Part shown: one piece after another, positions 23,965 to 33,283 of the stretch | Position numbering within the stretch: the first letter of the stretch is position 1 | How the letters are laid out: each line of letters opens with the position of its first letter | From: Croceimicrobium sp965228705 | Lineage (GTDB): Bacteria > Bacteroidota > Bacteroidia > Flavobacteriales > Schleiferiaceae | Reading direction: 5' to 3' | DNA length: 64,000 nucleotides | NCBI RefSeq assembly: GCF_965228705.1 | Contig: NZ_OZ245832.1 | Span: forward strand, 1,674,001-1,738,000 | The notes under the pieces: generated by a model | The model's database searches: none | Seen by the model: the letters and a program-made list of their open reading frames with translations, nothing else | Told to the model about the DNA's origin: nothing | Program-made: the position numbers and the translations under genes

Positions 23965-25743
23965 ATGGCGGAAGAGAAGAAAAAGAGAAAGGGCATTAGC
24001 AAAGCCGCCCTTAAAAAATCATTTCGACTATATAAATACGTTAAGCCTTATCGCGGTGAGTTTGCGATTGGCTTGATTTTCCTGGTGCTAAGTTCAGCAG
24101 CCAGCCTGGCCTTCCCAAAATATTTAGGGGATTTAGTGGATGCCACTAAGTCCGAAAATATTTTCGAAAAGATCAATGAGATTATTCTCATTCTAGCGGT
24201 CATTTTGGTGGCTCAAGCGGTGGTTTCCTTCTTTAGGGTCTTAATTTTTGTGAATGTCACCCAGAAAACCCTGGCTAATCTACGTCAGGCTACCTACAGG
24301 CATTTAATTCAACTACCAATTGGCTTCTTTAATCGCAAAAGAGTAGGCGAGTTGAATAGTCGCATATCATCTGACATCTCCTTATTACAAGAAACCTTTA
24401 CCACTACCCTGGCCGAGTTTATTCGTCAAATCATTGTGATTTTCGGTGGAATTACCATTCTCCTAATTACCTCTCCCAAATTAACCTTCTTCATGTTAAT
24501 GGTAGTGCCAGTGGTAATTATATTGGCCGTTTTCTTTGGTCGCTTTATTCGCAACTATGCTAAGAAAATGCAAAATGAAGTAGCCGATTCAAACACTATT
24601 GTTGAGGAAACTTTACAGGGTATTTTTAATGTGAAGGCCTACGCCAATGAGTTCTTTGAAATTGACCGATATCATAAACGTACAGATGAAGTAGCGCGCC
24701 TGGGAATGAAAGGTGGACTCTATCGTGGAGCCTTTAATTCATTTATGGTATTGGGAATGTTTGGCGCTTTGGTCGCCGTTATTTGGCAAGGGGTAGACCT
24801 GATGGCCAATGGTGAACTGGAAGCTGGAGAATTAATGAGCTTTCTCTTTTACACCGCCTTCATTGGTGGCTCTATCGGTGGCTTGGCCAATGTATATGCC
24901 ACCTTACAAAAAGCCATTGGCGCCACTGAGGCGCTAATGGACATATTTGATGAGGGTAAAGAAGAACTGCAAGCCAAAGAAGATCGTGAAGCTCTTCCCG
25001 ATTTCCAAGGTCAGTTTGAACTGAAAAATCTCAGCTTCAGCTATCCCAATCGTCCAGAAACCAAGGTGCTGAATAATCTTAGTTTCGAGGTTAAAGCCGG
25101 TGAACAAATTGCTGTGGTAGGTCCAAGTGGAGCAGGAAAATCGACTTTGGTATCCATGATCCTTAATTTCTACCAGCCCGAGAGTGGTGAATTGCTTTTT
25201 GATGGACGTCTAGCCACGGGCTACCAACTTTCTGCACTACGCGATCATATGGCGGTGGTACCTCAGGATGTATTCCTCTTTGGGGGTAGCATTCGCGAAA
25301 ACATCAGTTATGGCAAGCCCGGAGCCAGTGAAGAAGAACTTATTGAAGCGGCCAAAAAAGCCAATGCCTGGAACTTTATTCAAGAGTTCCCAGAAGGTTT
25401 GGATACCTTGGTAGGGGAACGTGGTGTGCAATTATCCGGCGGTCAACGTCAAAGAGTCGCCATTGCCCGAGCCATTCTGAAAGACCCACGCATTCTGATT
25501 CTGGATGAAGCCACCTCGGCTCTCGACTCCGAAAGCGAACGCCTGGTGCAAGATGCTCTCGACCACTTAATGAAGGGACGTACTTCCCTGGTTATTGCGC
25601 ATCGTTTAGCAACTGTACGCGCTGCCGATCGTATTCTGGTTATGGATCATGGTGAACTCGTAGAAATGGGAACTCACGACGAACTCATCCAAAAGGAAGA
25701 CGGACTCTATCAGAATCTAAGCCAACTGCAATTCAACCTTTAA
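23965..25743 (+). CDS. ABC exporter, fused permease/ATPase (MsbA-like)
   Basis: A 592-residue half-transporter expected to work as a homodimer in the inner membrane. Six transmembrane helices lie in residues ~35-315. The nucleotide-binding domain follows with Walker A GPSGAGKST at 386-394, signature LSGGQRQR from 490, Walker B ending D514-E515 and the H-loop in VIAHRLATV. All catalytic residues are intact. The sequence resembles lipid A flippase MsbA and multidrug exporters; the substrate cannot be told from sequence alone. It has its own promoter box and stands between the AlsT-type gene and the division gene. Confidence 0.92.
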   Translation: MAEEKKKRKGISKAALKKSFRLYKYVKPYRGEFAIGLIFLVLSSAASLAFPKYLGDLVDATKSENIFEKINEIILILAVILVAQAVVSFFRVLIFVNVTQKTLANLRQATYRHLIQLPIGFFNRKRVGELNSRISSDISLLQETFTTTLAEFIRQIIVIFGGITILLITSPKLTFFMLMVVPVVIILAVFFGRFIRNYAKKMQNEVADSNTIVEETLQGIFNVKAYANEFFEIDRYHKRTDEVARLGMKGGLYRGAFNSFMVLGMFGALVAVIWQGVDLMANGELEAGELMSFLFYTAFIGGSIGGLANVYATLQKAIGATEALMDIFDEGKEELQAKEDREALPDFQGQFELKNLSFSYPNRPETKVLNNLSFEVKAGEQIAVVGPSGAGKSTLVSMILNFYQPESGELLFDGRLATGYQLSALRDHMAVVPQDVFLFGGSIRENISYGKPGASEEELIEAAKKANAWNFIQEFPEGLDTLVGERGVQLSGGQRQRVAIARAILKDPRILILDEATSALDSESERLVQDALDHLMKGRTSLVIAHRLATVRAADRILVMDHGELVEMGTHDELIQKEDGLYQNLSQLQFNL

Positions 25744-25902
25744 TTTTGATCAGTCCATAGTCAAGATCGAAACCCAAACAATCTTTCTTGCCCTCGCATT
25801 TCTAAAGTCTATCGTCTAAAGTCCCTACCCACCAACTACTATTAAACAGCCCCCTGTTCGTTTCTTGGCTTTCGCCGAATGCGCACTATTAATGCTTAAG
25901 CT

Positions 25903-25910
25903 TACCTTTG
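25903..25910 (+). promoter_or_regulatory. Predicted -7 box directly before the divIC/ftsB-like start
   Basis: TACCTTTG matches TAnnTTTG exactly but ends only three bases before the ATG at 25914. If used, the transcript would start at or inside the start codon, so the mRNA would be leaderless. No -33 box is visible at normal spacing. Confidence 0.4.
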
Positions 25911-25913
25911 AAT

Positions 25914-26240
25914 ATGCGTGAATTCTGGGAAAATCTACGTAATCGCATCTGGTTCAAAATACTGAGCAATCGCTTTGTATTAAGTTTGATCGTATTTGGC
26001 ATTTGGATGAGCTTTCTGGATGTAAACTCCTGGCTCATTCATCGTGAGCTCAATCAGGAAATCGAAGATCTACAAACCAGCATCCGCTATTATGAGGAAG
26101 AAATCAAAAAGGATGAGGCCCAATTGAAGCAACTCAATTCCGGTCCAGAAAACCTGGAGAAATTTGCGCGTGAGCAATATTACCTCAGCGCTCCCGGCGA
26201 AGAAATCTACCTCATCGAAATTCCTAAGAAGGAAGACTAG
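25914..26240 (+). CDS. FtsB/DivIC family septum formation protein
   Basis: A 108-residue bitopic division protein. It has a short cytoplasmic N-terminus, one transmembrane helix (about 21-38), a coiled coil (about 42-75), and the family tail EKFAREQYYLSAPGEEIYLI. FtsB/DivIC proteins bridge FtsL and FtsQ in the divisome. A TTG two codons upstream (25908) is also open, but it lies inside the TACCTTTG promoter box; the ATG is preferred. Upstream, 25744-25913 holds no gene. Confidence 0.9.
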   Translation: MREFWENLRNRIWFKILSNRFVLSLIVFGIWMSFLDVNSWLIHRELNQEIEDLQTSIRYYEEEIKKDEAQLKQLNSGPENLEKFAREQYYLSAPGEEIYLIEIPKKED

Positions 26241-26302
26241 CATCTAAAAGGCTCGCTCTCACTTACATTCTGCTTCGTACCTTAGGCTCAAACAAGCCAA
26301 AC

Positions 26303-29300
26303 ATGAATCTAAGGAAAGTCCGCCTTTGCCTATTAGGCCTGGGGCTCATTCTGTTCTATGCCCCCCTGCAGGCTCAAATCGATAGTGTTTATTTAAAAAG
26401 TCTGGAATGGCGAAATATTGGTCCCTGGCGCGGAGGTCGATCTTGCGCTGTAACCGGAGTAAGCGGGCAGGCCAATCTCTTTTATTTTGGCAGCACCGGT
26501 GGTGGGGTTTGGCGAACTACCGATGCCGGAAACAGCTGGGAAAACATTTCCGATGGCTATTTCGGCGGTAGCATTGGAGCCATTGCCGTGGCCCCCAGTG
26601 ATCCCAATGTTATTTACGTTGGTCAGGGAGAAGAAACCGTTCGTGGAAACGTGAGCTCTGGCTTTGGCATGTGGAAAAGCCTCGATGCTGGAAAGACCTG
26701 GCAGTTCATCGGATTAAAAGAAAGTCGCCATATTAGTCGCATCAGGGTACACCCTAAAAACCCAGACATCGTCTATGCTGCCGTACTTGGTAATCTCTAT
26801 CGAGATAGCGAAGAAAGAGGCGTATATAAATCGATAGATGGTGGGAAAAGCTGGCAGCGCATCTTATTCTCTGATGCAGGTAGTGGCGCTATTGACTTGC
26901 TTATCGACCCTCAAAATTATCGCACCTTATATGCCAGTACCTGGACCATCCGCAGAACTCCCTATTCCTTATCCAGTGGAGGTGCTGGTTCTAAATTGTG
27001 GAAAAGCACTTATGAAGGTCAAAATTGGGTAGAGCTATCCAGCAATGAAGGCTTTCCAAAGGGATTAAAAGGGATTATTGGTATTGCCGTTTCTCCAGTT
27101 AATAATCAAAGAGTTTGGGCCCAGGTAGAAAATGAACCAGATGGCGGATTATACCGCAGCGAAGACGGGGGCGAAAGCTGGAAGCAAGTAAATAATCAGC
27201 GGGCCTTACGCCAAAGGGCCTGGTATTATACCCGCATCTATGCCCATCCTACCGATATCGATCAACTTTATGTGATGAATGTTCGCTACCATCATTCCAA
27301 AGATGGCGGTAAAAGTTTTACTCCGCATAATGCTCCTCATGGCGATCATCATGATTTATGGATTGATCCCACTGCTCCGGAGCGCATGATTATTGGTGAT
27401 GATGGTGGGGCACAAATTAGTTTCGATGCCGGTCAAAACTGGACCACCTACTACAATCAGCCGACCGCTCAGTTCTATAGAGTTAAGGTAGATAATCATT
27501 TCCCTTTCCGGATTTATGGCGCCCAGCAAGACAATAGCTCCATTCGCATCAAACACAGAAGCGACGGGGCCTTTATCACCGAGAAAGATTGGGAAGAAAC
27601 CGCCGGTGGAGAAGCAGGTCATCATGCTATTTATCCGGCAGATGAAGACATTGTCTTTGGTGGTGAGTACGGCGGTTTTATGATGCGGCTTAACCATCGT
27701 ACTAATGAAAGCCAAGCTACCAATGTATGGCCCAATAATCCGCTGGGCCACGGTGTAGAAGACATGAAATTCCGCTTCCAATGGAATTATCCCATCTTTT
27801 TCTCAATTCATGATCCGGAATTACTTTATGCCTTTAGTAACCATGTGCACCGCAGCAAAGACCTGGGTCACAGCTGGGAAACTATTTCTGGAGATTTAAC
27901 CACCAATGATACCAGCAAACAAGGTCCTTCCGGAGGCCCCATCACCAAAGACAATACTGCTGTTGAATATTACTGCACCATTTTCGCGGCAGCCGAGTCT
28001 AAACTAGAAGCCGGAGTGCTTTGGACAGGAAGTGATGACGGCAAGGTGCATATTAGTAAAGACCATGGTAAAACCTGGCAAGAGGTAACGCCTAAAGACC
28101 TTCCAGCCTTTACCCAAATCAATAGTTTGGAGGCTGATCCTTTTAACGCAGGCGGAATCTATTTGGCCGGAACGCGCTACAAATGGGGTGATTTTAGTCC
28201 CTACCTCTACTACAGCTCCAACTATGGAAAAAGCTGGAAGCGCATCGACAAAGGCATCGATCGCAATCATTTTAGTCGGGTAATTCGTTGCGACCCTAGT
28301 CATCAAGGCTTGCTCTTTGTAGGCACCGAATATGGCCTTTACCTTTCGGTGGATGGCGGTCAGCATTGGCAAGCTTTCCAAAACAACCTGGCCCAAAGTC
28401 CCATTACAGATTTAGCCGTAAAGGATCGTCACTTAATTGCCGCTACCCAAGGTAGGGGCTTCTGGATTTTGGATGATTTAAGTCCTCTTTATGAAATGGA
28501 GCCAGGCTTTAAAAGCACCGAACATTTCTACCATCCTAAAGCCAGCTATTTGATGCAGGCGGGCTATGGAGGCAAATCCAAAACGGCCGGGGAAAACCAT
28601 CCGAATGGGGCCATTTTCAATTACTATTTGGAGCAGGTTGATTCTACCTTCAATTACCAATGGTTGATTTCAGATTCAAAAGGGAATCTCATTCGAAAGT
28701 TTAGCTCACAATCCAAAGACAAACAAGAAAAGTGGAAACCCGAAGCCGGCGCCCATCGCTTTATTTGGGACTTACGTTTGAAAGGCTTCGAACCTCTGGA
28801 AGGTATGATACTTTGGTTCGTACTGCGACATGGTCCCTATGCCCTACCTGGTAACTATAAGGTTCAATTGATCACGCCCGCAGATACCTTAAGTCAGGAC
28901 TTAGAACTGGTATTGGATCCACGCGTCTCAACCGGAATGTCCGAGCTAATGGCCCAGCAGGAATTCATGCTTCGAATTCGGGATGGTCTCGATAGCACCA
29001 ATCAATGTATTCAAGAAATCCGCAGTTTAAGAGACGATTTGCAAAGAGCCCAAAAGCGAGTGGAAGATTCTGTTCTTCTTTCTAAAATCCAGAATTTACT
29101 GGATCGTAGTGAGACAATTGAAAAGGCGCTCTATCAAACCCATAACCGCAGTCCTCAAGACCCTTTAAATTTCCCCATTCGCCTTAATAATAAGTACGGA
29201 CATTTAGGAGCCTTGGCGGGCATTGGCTTTCAAGCCCCTACCCAAGCTATGTTAGGTGTAGAAGCAGAGCTCATGCAAGCCATTAATGAGCAATTTGAGC

Positions 29301-29380
29301 TGTGGAAGGAACTAAAAAATGAAGTGGCGGGACTCAATGCCGAATTAAGGGCTAGCGAATTTGAAATTTTAAAGTGGTAA
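26303..29380 (+). CDS. Large secreted Asp-box (VPS10/sortilin-like) beta-propeller protein
   Basis: A 1025-residue exported protein with a signal peptide (1-25, ending PLQAQ). At least ten Asp-box-like motifs of the form S-x-D-x-G-x-x-W are visible. Examples are TTDAGNSW, SLDAGKTW, SIDGGKSW, SEDGGESW, SKDGGKSF, SFDAGQNW, SKDLGHSW, SKDHGKTW, SSNYGKSW and SVDGGQHW. These build two sialidase/VPS10-type propellers over about residues 40-730. The C-terminal ~300 residues contain an immunoglobulin-like stretch and helical segments (DDLQRAQKRVEDSVLL). Such proteins are often annotated as glycosyl hydrolases, but no catalytic residues were recognised. No type IX sorting domain is evident at the end. 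Its role is unknown. Confidence 0.85.
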   Translation: MNLRKVRLCLLGLGLILFYAPLQAQIDSVYLKSLEWRNIGPWRGGRSCAVTGVSGQANLFYFGSTGGGVWRTTDAGNSWENISDGYFGGSIGAIAVAPSDPNVIYVGQGEETVRGNVSSGFGMWKSLDAGKTWQFIGLKESRHISRIRVHPKNPDIVYAAVLGNLYRDSEERGVYKSIDGGKSWQRILFSDAGSGAIDLLIDPQNYRTLYASTWTIRRTPYSLSSGGAGSKLWKSTYEGQNWVELSSNEGFPKGLKGIIGIAVSPVNNQRVWAQVENEPDGGLYRSEDGGESWKQVNNQRALRQRAWYYTRIYAHPTDIDQLYVMNVRYHHSKDGGKSFTPHNAPHGDHHDLWIDPTAPERMIIGDDGGAQISFDAGQNWTTYYNQPTAQFYRVKVDNHFPFRIYGAQQDNSSIRIKHRSDGAFITEKDWEETAGGEAGHHAIYPADEDIVFGGEYGGFMMRLNHRTNESQATNVWPNNPLGHGVEDMKFRFQWNYPIFFSIHDPELLYAFSNHVHRSKDLGHSWETISGDLTTNDTSKQGPSGGPITKDNTAVEYYCTIFAAAESKLEAGVLWTGSDDGKVHISKDHGKTWQEVTPKDLPAFTQINSLEADPFNAGGIYLAGTRYKWGDFSPYLYYSSNYGKSWKRIDKGIDRNHFSRVIRCDPSHQGLLFVGTEYGLYLSVDGGQHWQAFQNNLAQSPITDLAVKDRHLIAATQGRGFWILDDLSPLYEMEPGFKSTEHFYHPKASYLMQAGYGGKSKTAGENHPNGAIFNYYLEQVDSTFNYQWLISDSKGNLIRKFSSQSKDKQEKWKPEAGAHRFIWDLRLKGFEPLEGMILWFVLRHGPYALPGNYKVQLITPADTLSQDLELVLDPRVSTGMSELMAQQEFMLRIRDGLDSTNQCIQEIRSLRDDLQRAQKRVEDSVLLSKIQNLLDRSETIEKALYQTHNRSPQDPLNFPIRLNNKYGHLGALAGIGFQAPTQAMLGVEAELMQAINEQFELWKELKNEVAGLNAELRASEFEILKW

Positions 29381-29442
29381 ACTGACAATTGTCCATAAGC
29401 CAAACGGGCAATATTTAAGACCTTTGTGTAAATTTTTAGACC

Positions 29443-30828
29443 ATGTCTGAAACCAAGCTGTTTTCGGAATTCTCGGCCAGCAGCGAAGCCGAGTGGAAAG
29501 CGAAAATTGAAAAAGACCTCCGCGGAAAAGCTTTTGAAGAGTTGGTGCGGGAAAGTCCGGATGGAATCCCTATTCAACCCATCTATAGCAGTGAGAGTAC
29601 TGAAATCCATAAGCAAGCTTTAAAGGAGCATCCCAAGTGGGATAATGTGATTGAGATATTAGTTCTTGATCCAAAGCAAGCAAATGAGGAGGCTTTGAAC
29701 TATTTAAATCGCGGAGCTACTTCTCTCCTCTTTTATCTACCCGGAAAGGTTGATTTGAAAACCTTATTGAAGGACATTCAATTGGAATACATCTGCAGCA
29801 ATTTTGTGATTGAAGGACATACAGCGTATTACCGCGATTCCTTCCAACAACTGATTGCTGAAAGAGCTTTAGATGAAGAAGAATTGGAAGGTAGCTTCAA
29901 TTTTGATCCCCTGGAAAACTTAGCTCGCACCGGCAATTGGTTTCAGAATGAGGAAAGTGATTTCCAGACTTTAAAAGCATTACAAGAAGGCGATTTTAAA
30001 GGTATGCGCAGTTTGGCTATTAATGCCAATCTGTTTGCTAATGCCGGAGCCAGTCCTGCCCAGCAAATTGGTATTGCCTTGTCTATGGCCTATGAATATG
30101 TATATCGCCTCGACTTAAAAAACAGTCGTGGCTTTTGGATCAATTTCGCCATCGGTTCCGACTATTTTTCAGAGATCGCCAAATTGCGTGCCTTCCGCAG
30201 AGTATGGCAACAATGGCAAGCCGAATTGGGCTTCGAACAAAAGGAAGTACGTATTTATGCCGAAACCAGCCTTCGCAATAAGAGCTTGCTGGATAAATAC
30301 AATAACCTGATTCGTACTACTGCCGAAGCTATGGCTGCAGTGATTGGCGGTGCCACCGAAGTTTGTGTTAAAGGCTTTGGTGAACCTTTGGAAGATTTGG
30401 GATTTTTCCCCCGTCGTTTGGCTTTAAACCAACTTAACCTATTGCAGCACGAATGTCGCTTCGACCAGGTACGAGATATGGGAGCTGGCAACTATTGGGT
30501 GGAAAATCTAACGGATGCTCTTGCCGAAAAAGGTTGGGCTTTCTTCCAGGAAATTGAGGCCGAAGGTGGTTATGTGGCCACCTTAAAATCGAATTGGCTG
30601 CAAAATCAAATAGCCGAAATGGCCCAGTCAGAGCAAGGTCGCTTCGACTCTGGCGAATTGAAAATGATCGGGGTGAACATCTACCGTAAGGATCAGGAAG
30701 AGTTTAGTGAAGAAGTGCGCAATGCCTTAGCTCGACCCAAGGCCGAAATAAATGGCACCGTTCAGCCTATTGAAACCAAGCGCCTGGCCGAATCACTGGA
30801 AAAGGAAATCATACTTGAAAAAGCCTAG
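29443..30828 (+). CDS. mutA: Methylmalonyl-CoA mutase small (beta) subunit
   Basis: A 461-residue partner of the catalytic subunit encoded two bases downstream. It keeps the TIM-barrel layout (GMRSLAINANLFANAGASPAQQIG; TAEAMAAVIGGATEVCVKGFG) but has no cobalamin-binding domain, so it is the non-catalytic subunit. The heterodimer interconverts methylmalonyl-CoA and succinyl-CoA in propionate metabolism. A near-consensus box GACCTTTG (29419-29426) lies 17 bases upstream. Confidence 0.94.
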   Translation: MSETKLFSEFSASSEAEWKAKIEKDLRGKAFEELVRESPDGIPIQPIYSSESTEIHKQALKEHPKWDNVIEILVLDPKQANEEALNYLNRGATSLLFYLPGKVDLKTLLKDIQLEYICSNFVIEGHTAYYRDSFQQLIAERALDEEELEGSFNFDPLENLARTGNWFQNEESDFQTLKALQEGDFKGMRSLAINANLFANAGASPAQQIGIALSMAYEYVYRLDLKNSRGFWINFAIGSDYFSEIAKLRAFRRVWQQWQAELGFEQKEVRIYAETSLRNKSLLDKYNNLIRTTAEAMAAVIGGATEVCVKGFGEPLEDLGFFPRRLALNQLNLLQHECRFDQVRDMGAGNYWVENLTDALAEKGWAFFQEIEAEGGYVATLKSNWLQNQIAEMAQSEQGRFDSGELKMIGVNIYRKDQEEFSEEVRNALARPKAEINGTVQPIETKRLAESLEKEIILEKA

Positions 30829-30830
30829 TT

Positions 30831-32975
30831 ATGAGCCGTCATAAATTTAGTTCAAACTATCAGGCCCAAGCCTATGAGGCTCCCCAAGCGGAACGTCATT
30901 TTTGGCAATCGCCCGAAGGATTGGAAATCCCCAGTCTCTTCAATAAAAAAGATTTTGAAAAATTACAGCATACCCAATTTGTAGCCGGACTCCCTCCTTA
31001 TTTACGGGGTCCCTACAGCAGTATGTATACTATTCGCCCTTGGACTATACGCCAATATGCCGGCTTTAGTACCGCCGAGGAATCGAATGCTTTTTACCGT
31101 CGCAATTTGGCGGCAGGTCAAAAGGGTTTATCCGTAGCCTTTGACTTAGCCACGCACCGGGGTTACGACTCTGATCATGATCGTGTGGTAGGTGATGTGG
31201 GGAAAGCAGGTGTGGCCATCGACAGTGTGGAGGATATGAAAATTCTCTTCGATCAAATTCCCCTGGATAAGATGTCGGTGTCCATGACCATGAACGGAGC
31301 GGTAATCCCCGTAATGGCCTTTTACATTGTAGCGGCCGAGGAGCAAGGAGTAAGCCCAGATCAATTATCGGGAACCATCCAAAACGATATCCTCAAAGAA
31401 TTTATGGTGCGGAATACCTATATCTACCCACCATTGCCATCGATGCGCATTATCGCCGACATCTTTGAGTTTACCAGTCAAAATATGCCGCGCTTTAACA
31501 GCATTTCCATCAGTGGATACCATATGCATGAGGCAGGCGCAACAGCCGATATTGAATTGGCTTATACCCTGGCTGATGGATTGGAGTACATCCGCACTGG
31601 ATTAAAAGCCGGCTTAAAGATCGACGACTTTGCTCCCCGTCTCTCCTTCTTTTGGGGTATCGGTATGAACCATTTTATGGAGATTGCGAAGATGCGGGCC
31701 GGTAGAATGCTATGGGCGAAATTGGTGAAACAATTTAATCCGGAGAATGCCAAATCCATGGCCCTACGTACCCACAGTCAAACCAGCGGTTACAGCCTTA
31801 CGGAGCAAGATCCATTCAATAATGTGGCGCGAACTACCATCGAAGCCATGGCTGCCACTTTTGGTGGTACCCAGAGTTTGCATACCAATTCATTGGATGA
31901 GGCCATTGCCTTACCTACCGACTTCTCTGCCCGTATTGCCCGGAATACCCAGTTAATCCTGCAAGATGAATTAGGAATTAACCGCAGCGCCGATCCCTGG
32001 GGCGGTTCCTGGTACGTAGAATACCTTACCGAACAAATTGCCAATAAGGCCTGGGAACTCATTCAAGAGGTAGAGGAATTAGGAGGAATGGCCAAGGCTA
32101 TTGAAACCGGTATTCCCAAAATGCGCATTGAAGAAGCCGCGGCTAAAAAGCAAGCACGTATTGATTCTGGCAAGGAATGGATTATTGGGGTTAATAGCTA
32201 TCGCAATGAAAAAGATGAGGCTATTGAGCTCCTGGAAGTAGATAATGCCGAGGTTCGTCGTAAGCAAATTGAAAGCATTAATAAACTTAAGGAAAGTCGC
32301 AATGCTGAGGCGGTAGCGAATTGCTTAGCCAAATTAGAAGAAGCCGCTCGCAGTGGTGAAGGAAACCTACTGGCCTTAGCGGTTGATGCGGCTCGCGAAA
32401 GAGCTACCTTAGGGGAAATTAGCTTGGCTTTAGAGAAAGCCTTCGGTCGATATACCGCTACCATTCGAAGTATTAGCGGCGTTTACAGTAATGAGATGAA
32501 GCAGGACGATAAGTTTAAAAAGGCTCAGGATTTAGCCGATCAATTTGAAGCGGTGGAAGGTCGTCGCCCTCGGATTATGATCGCTAAAATGGGTCAAGAC
32601 GGTCACGATCGTGGGGCCAAAGTAGTGGCTACTTCCTTTGCTGATTTAGGTTTTGATGTGGATATAGGTCCATTATTCCAAACTCCAGCAGAAGCTGCAA
32701 GGCAAGCGGTAGAAAATGATGTGCATCTCTTAGGCGTTTCCTCCCTGGCGGCCGGACATAAGACCCTGGTTCCCCAAGTAATTGAGGAATTAAGAAAGCT
32801 GGGGCGTGAAGATATCCTGGTTATTGCAGGGGGAGTAATTCCACCTAATGACTATGAATACCTCTTCAATGCCGGAGTAGTTGGTGTATTTGGCCCGGGA
32901 ACGGTAATTGCTGATGCCGCTGCTCGTATTTTAGAAATCATGTTGGAAGAGCAATCCACGGAAAAACAAAGCTAA
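30831..32975 (+). CDS. mutB: Methylmalonyl-CoA mutase large (alpha) subunit
   Basis: A 714-residue adenosylcobalamin enzyme. The N-terminal TIM barrel carries the substrate-binding region (YSSMYTIRPWTIRQYAGFST; SVSMTMNGAVIPVMAFYI). The C-terminal B12 domain has D590-G-H592-D-R-G, where H592 is the cobalt ligand, followed by SSLAAGHKTLVPQVI and AGGVIPP. All expected motifs are present. Its stop overlaps the next start by one base (TAATG), linking it to ybaB and meaB. Confidence 0.98.
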   Translation: MSRHKFSSNYQAQAYEAPQAERHFWQSPEGLEIPSLFNKKDFEKLQHTQFVAGLPPYLRGPYSSMYTIRPWTIRQYAGFSTAEESNAFYRRNLAAGQKGLSVAFDLATHRGYDSDHDRVVGDVGKAGVAIDSVEDMKILFDQIPLDKMSVSMTMNGAVIPVMAFYIVAAEEQGVSPDQLSGTIQNDILKEFMVRNTYIYPPLPSMRIIADIFEFTSQNMPRFNSISISGYHMHEAGATADIELAYTLADGLEYIRTGLKAGLKIDDFAPRLSFFWGIGMNHFMEIAKMRAGRMLWAKLVKQFNPENAKSMALRTHSQTSGYSLTEQDPFNNVARTTIEAMAATFGGTQSLHTNSLDEAIALPTDFSARIARNTQLILQDELGINRSADPWGGSWYVEYLTEQIANKAWELIQEVEELGGMAKAIETGIPKMRIEEAAAKKQARIDSGKEWIIGVNSYRNEKDEAIELLEVDNAEVRRKQIESINKLKESRNAEAVANCLAKLEEAARSGEGNLLALAVDAARERATLGEISLALEKAFGRYTATIRSISGVYSNEMKQDDKFKKAQDLADQFEAVEGRRPRIMIAKMGQDGHDRGAKVVATSFADLGFDVDIGPLFQTPAEAARQAVENDVHLLGVSSLAAGHKTLVPQVIEELRKLGREDILVIAGGVIPPNDYEYLFNAGVVGVFGPGTVIADAAARILEIMLEEQSTEKQS

Positions 32976-33283
32976 TGTTCGGAAATATCAAAGATATGAT
33001 GGGCAAGCTTCAAGAAGCCCAAGCCCAAGCCAAGGATATGAAAGATCGCCTGGAGCAAATTGAAATTAAAGAAAGCTTTCAGGGGATTGAAGTAGTAGTG
33101 AATGGCAATCGCAAATTGCGTAATCTAAAAATTGATCCTGCCCTGGCACAAGATGCGGAGGAGTTGGAAGACAAACTACTCTTAGCTCTCAATAAAGCCT
33201 TGGAAAAGGCCGAAGCTATGCATGATGCCGAAATGAAGAAAATGGCCTCTGGCATGATGCCCGGCCTGGATATGTTTAAATAG
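32975..33283 (+). CDS. ybaB: YbaB/EbfC family nucleoid-associated protein
   Basis: A 102-residue DNA-binding protein. It starts MFGNIKDMMGKLQEAQAQAKDMK and ends KKMASGMMPGLDMF, both characteristic of the family, with the core EVVVNGNRKLRNLKIDPAL. YbaB proteins form dimers and bind DNA; in many bacteria the gene sits with dnaX and recR. Here it lies between mutB and meaB, overlapping mutB by one base and touching meaB with no gap, so it is translated as part of the mutase operon. Whether that link is functional is not known. Confidence 0.95.
   Translation: MFGNIKDMMGKLQEAQAQAKDMKDRLEQIEIKESFQGIEVVVNGNRKLRNLKIDPALAQDAEELEDKLLLALNKALEKAEAMHDAEMKKMASGMMPGLDMFK

Noticed and set aside
25800..25824. 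Short direct repeat TCTAAAGTC, twice, in the gap before the division gene
   Set aside because: Only two nine-base copies in an otherwise unremarkable 170-base gap; no further structure, so not reported as a repeat element.
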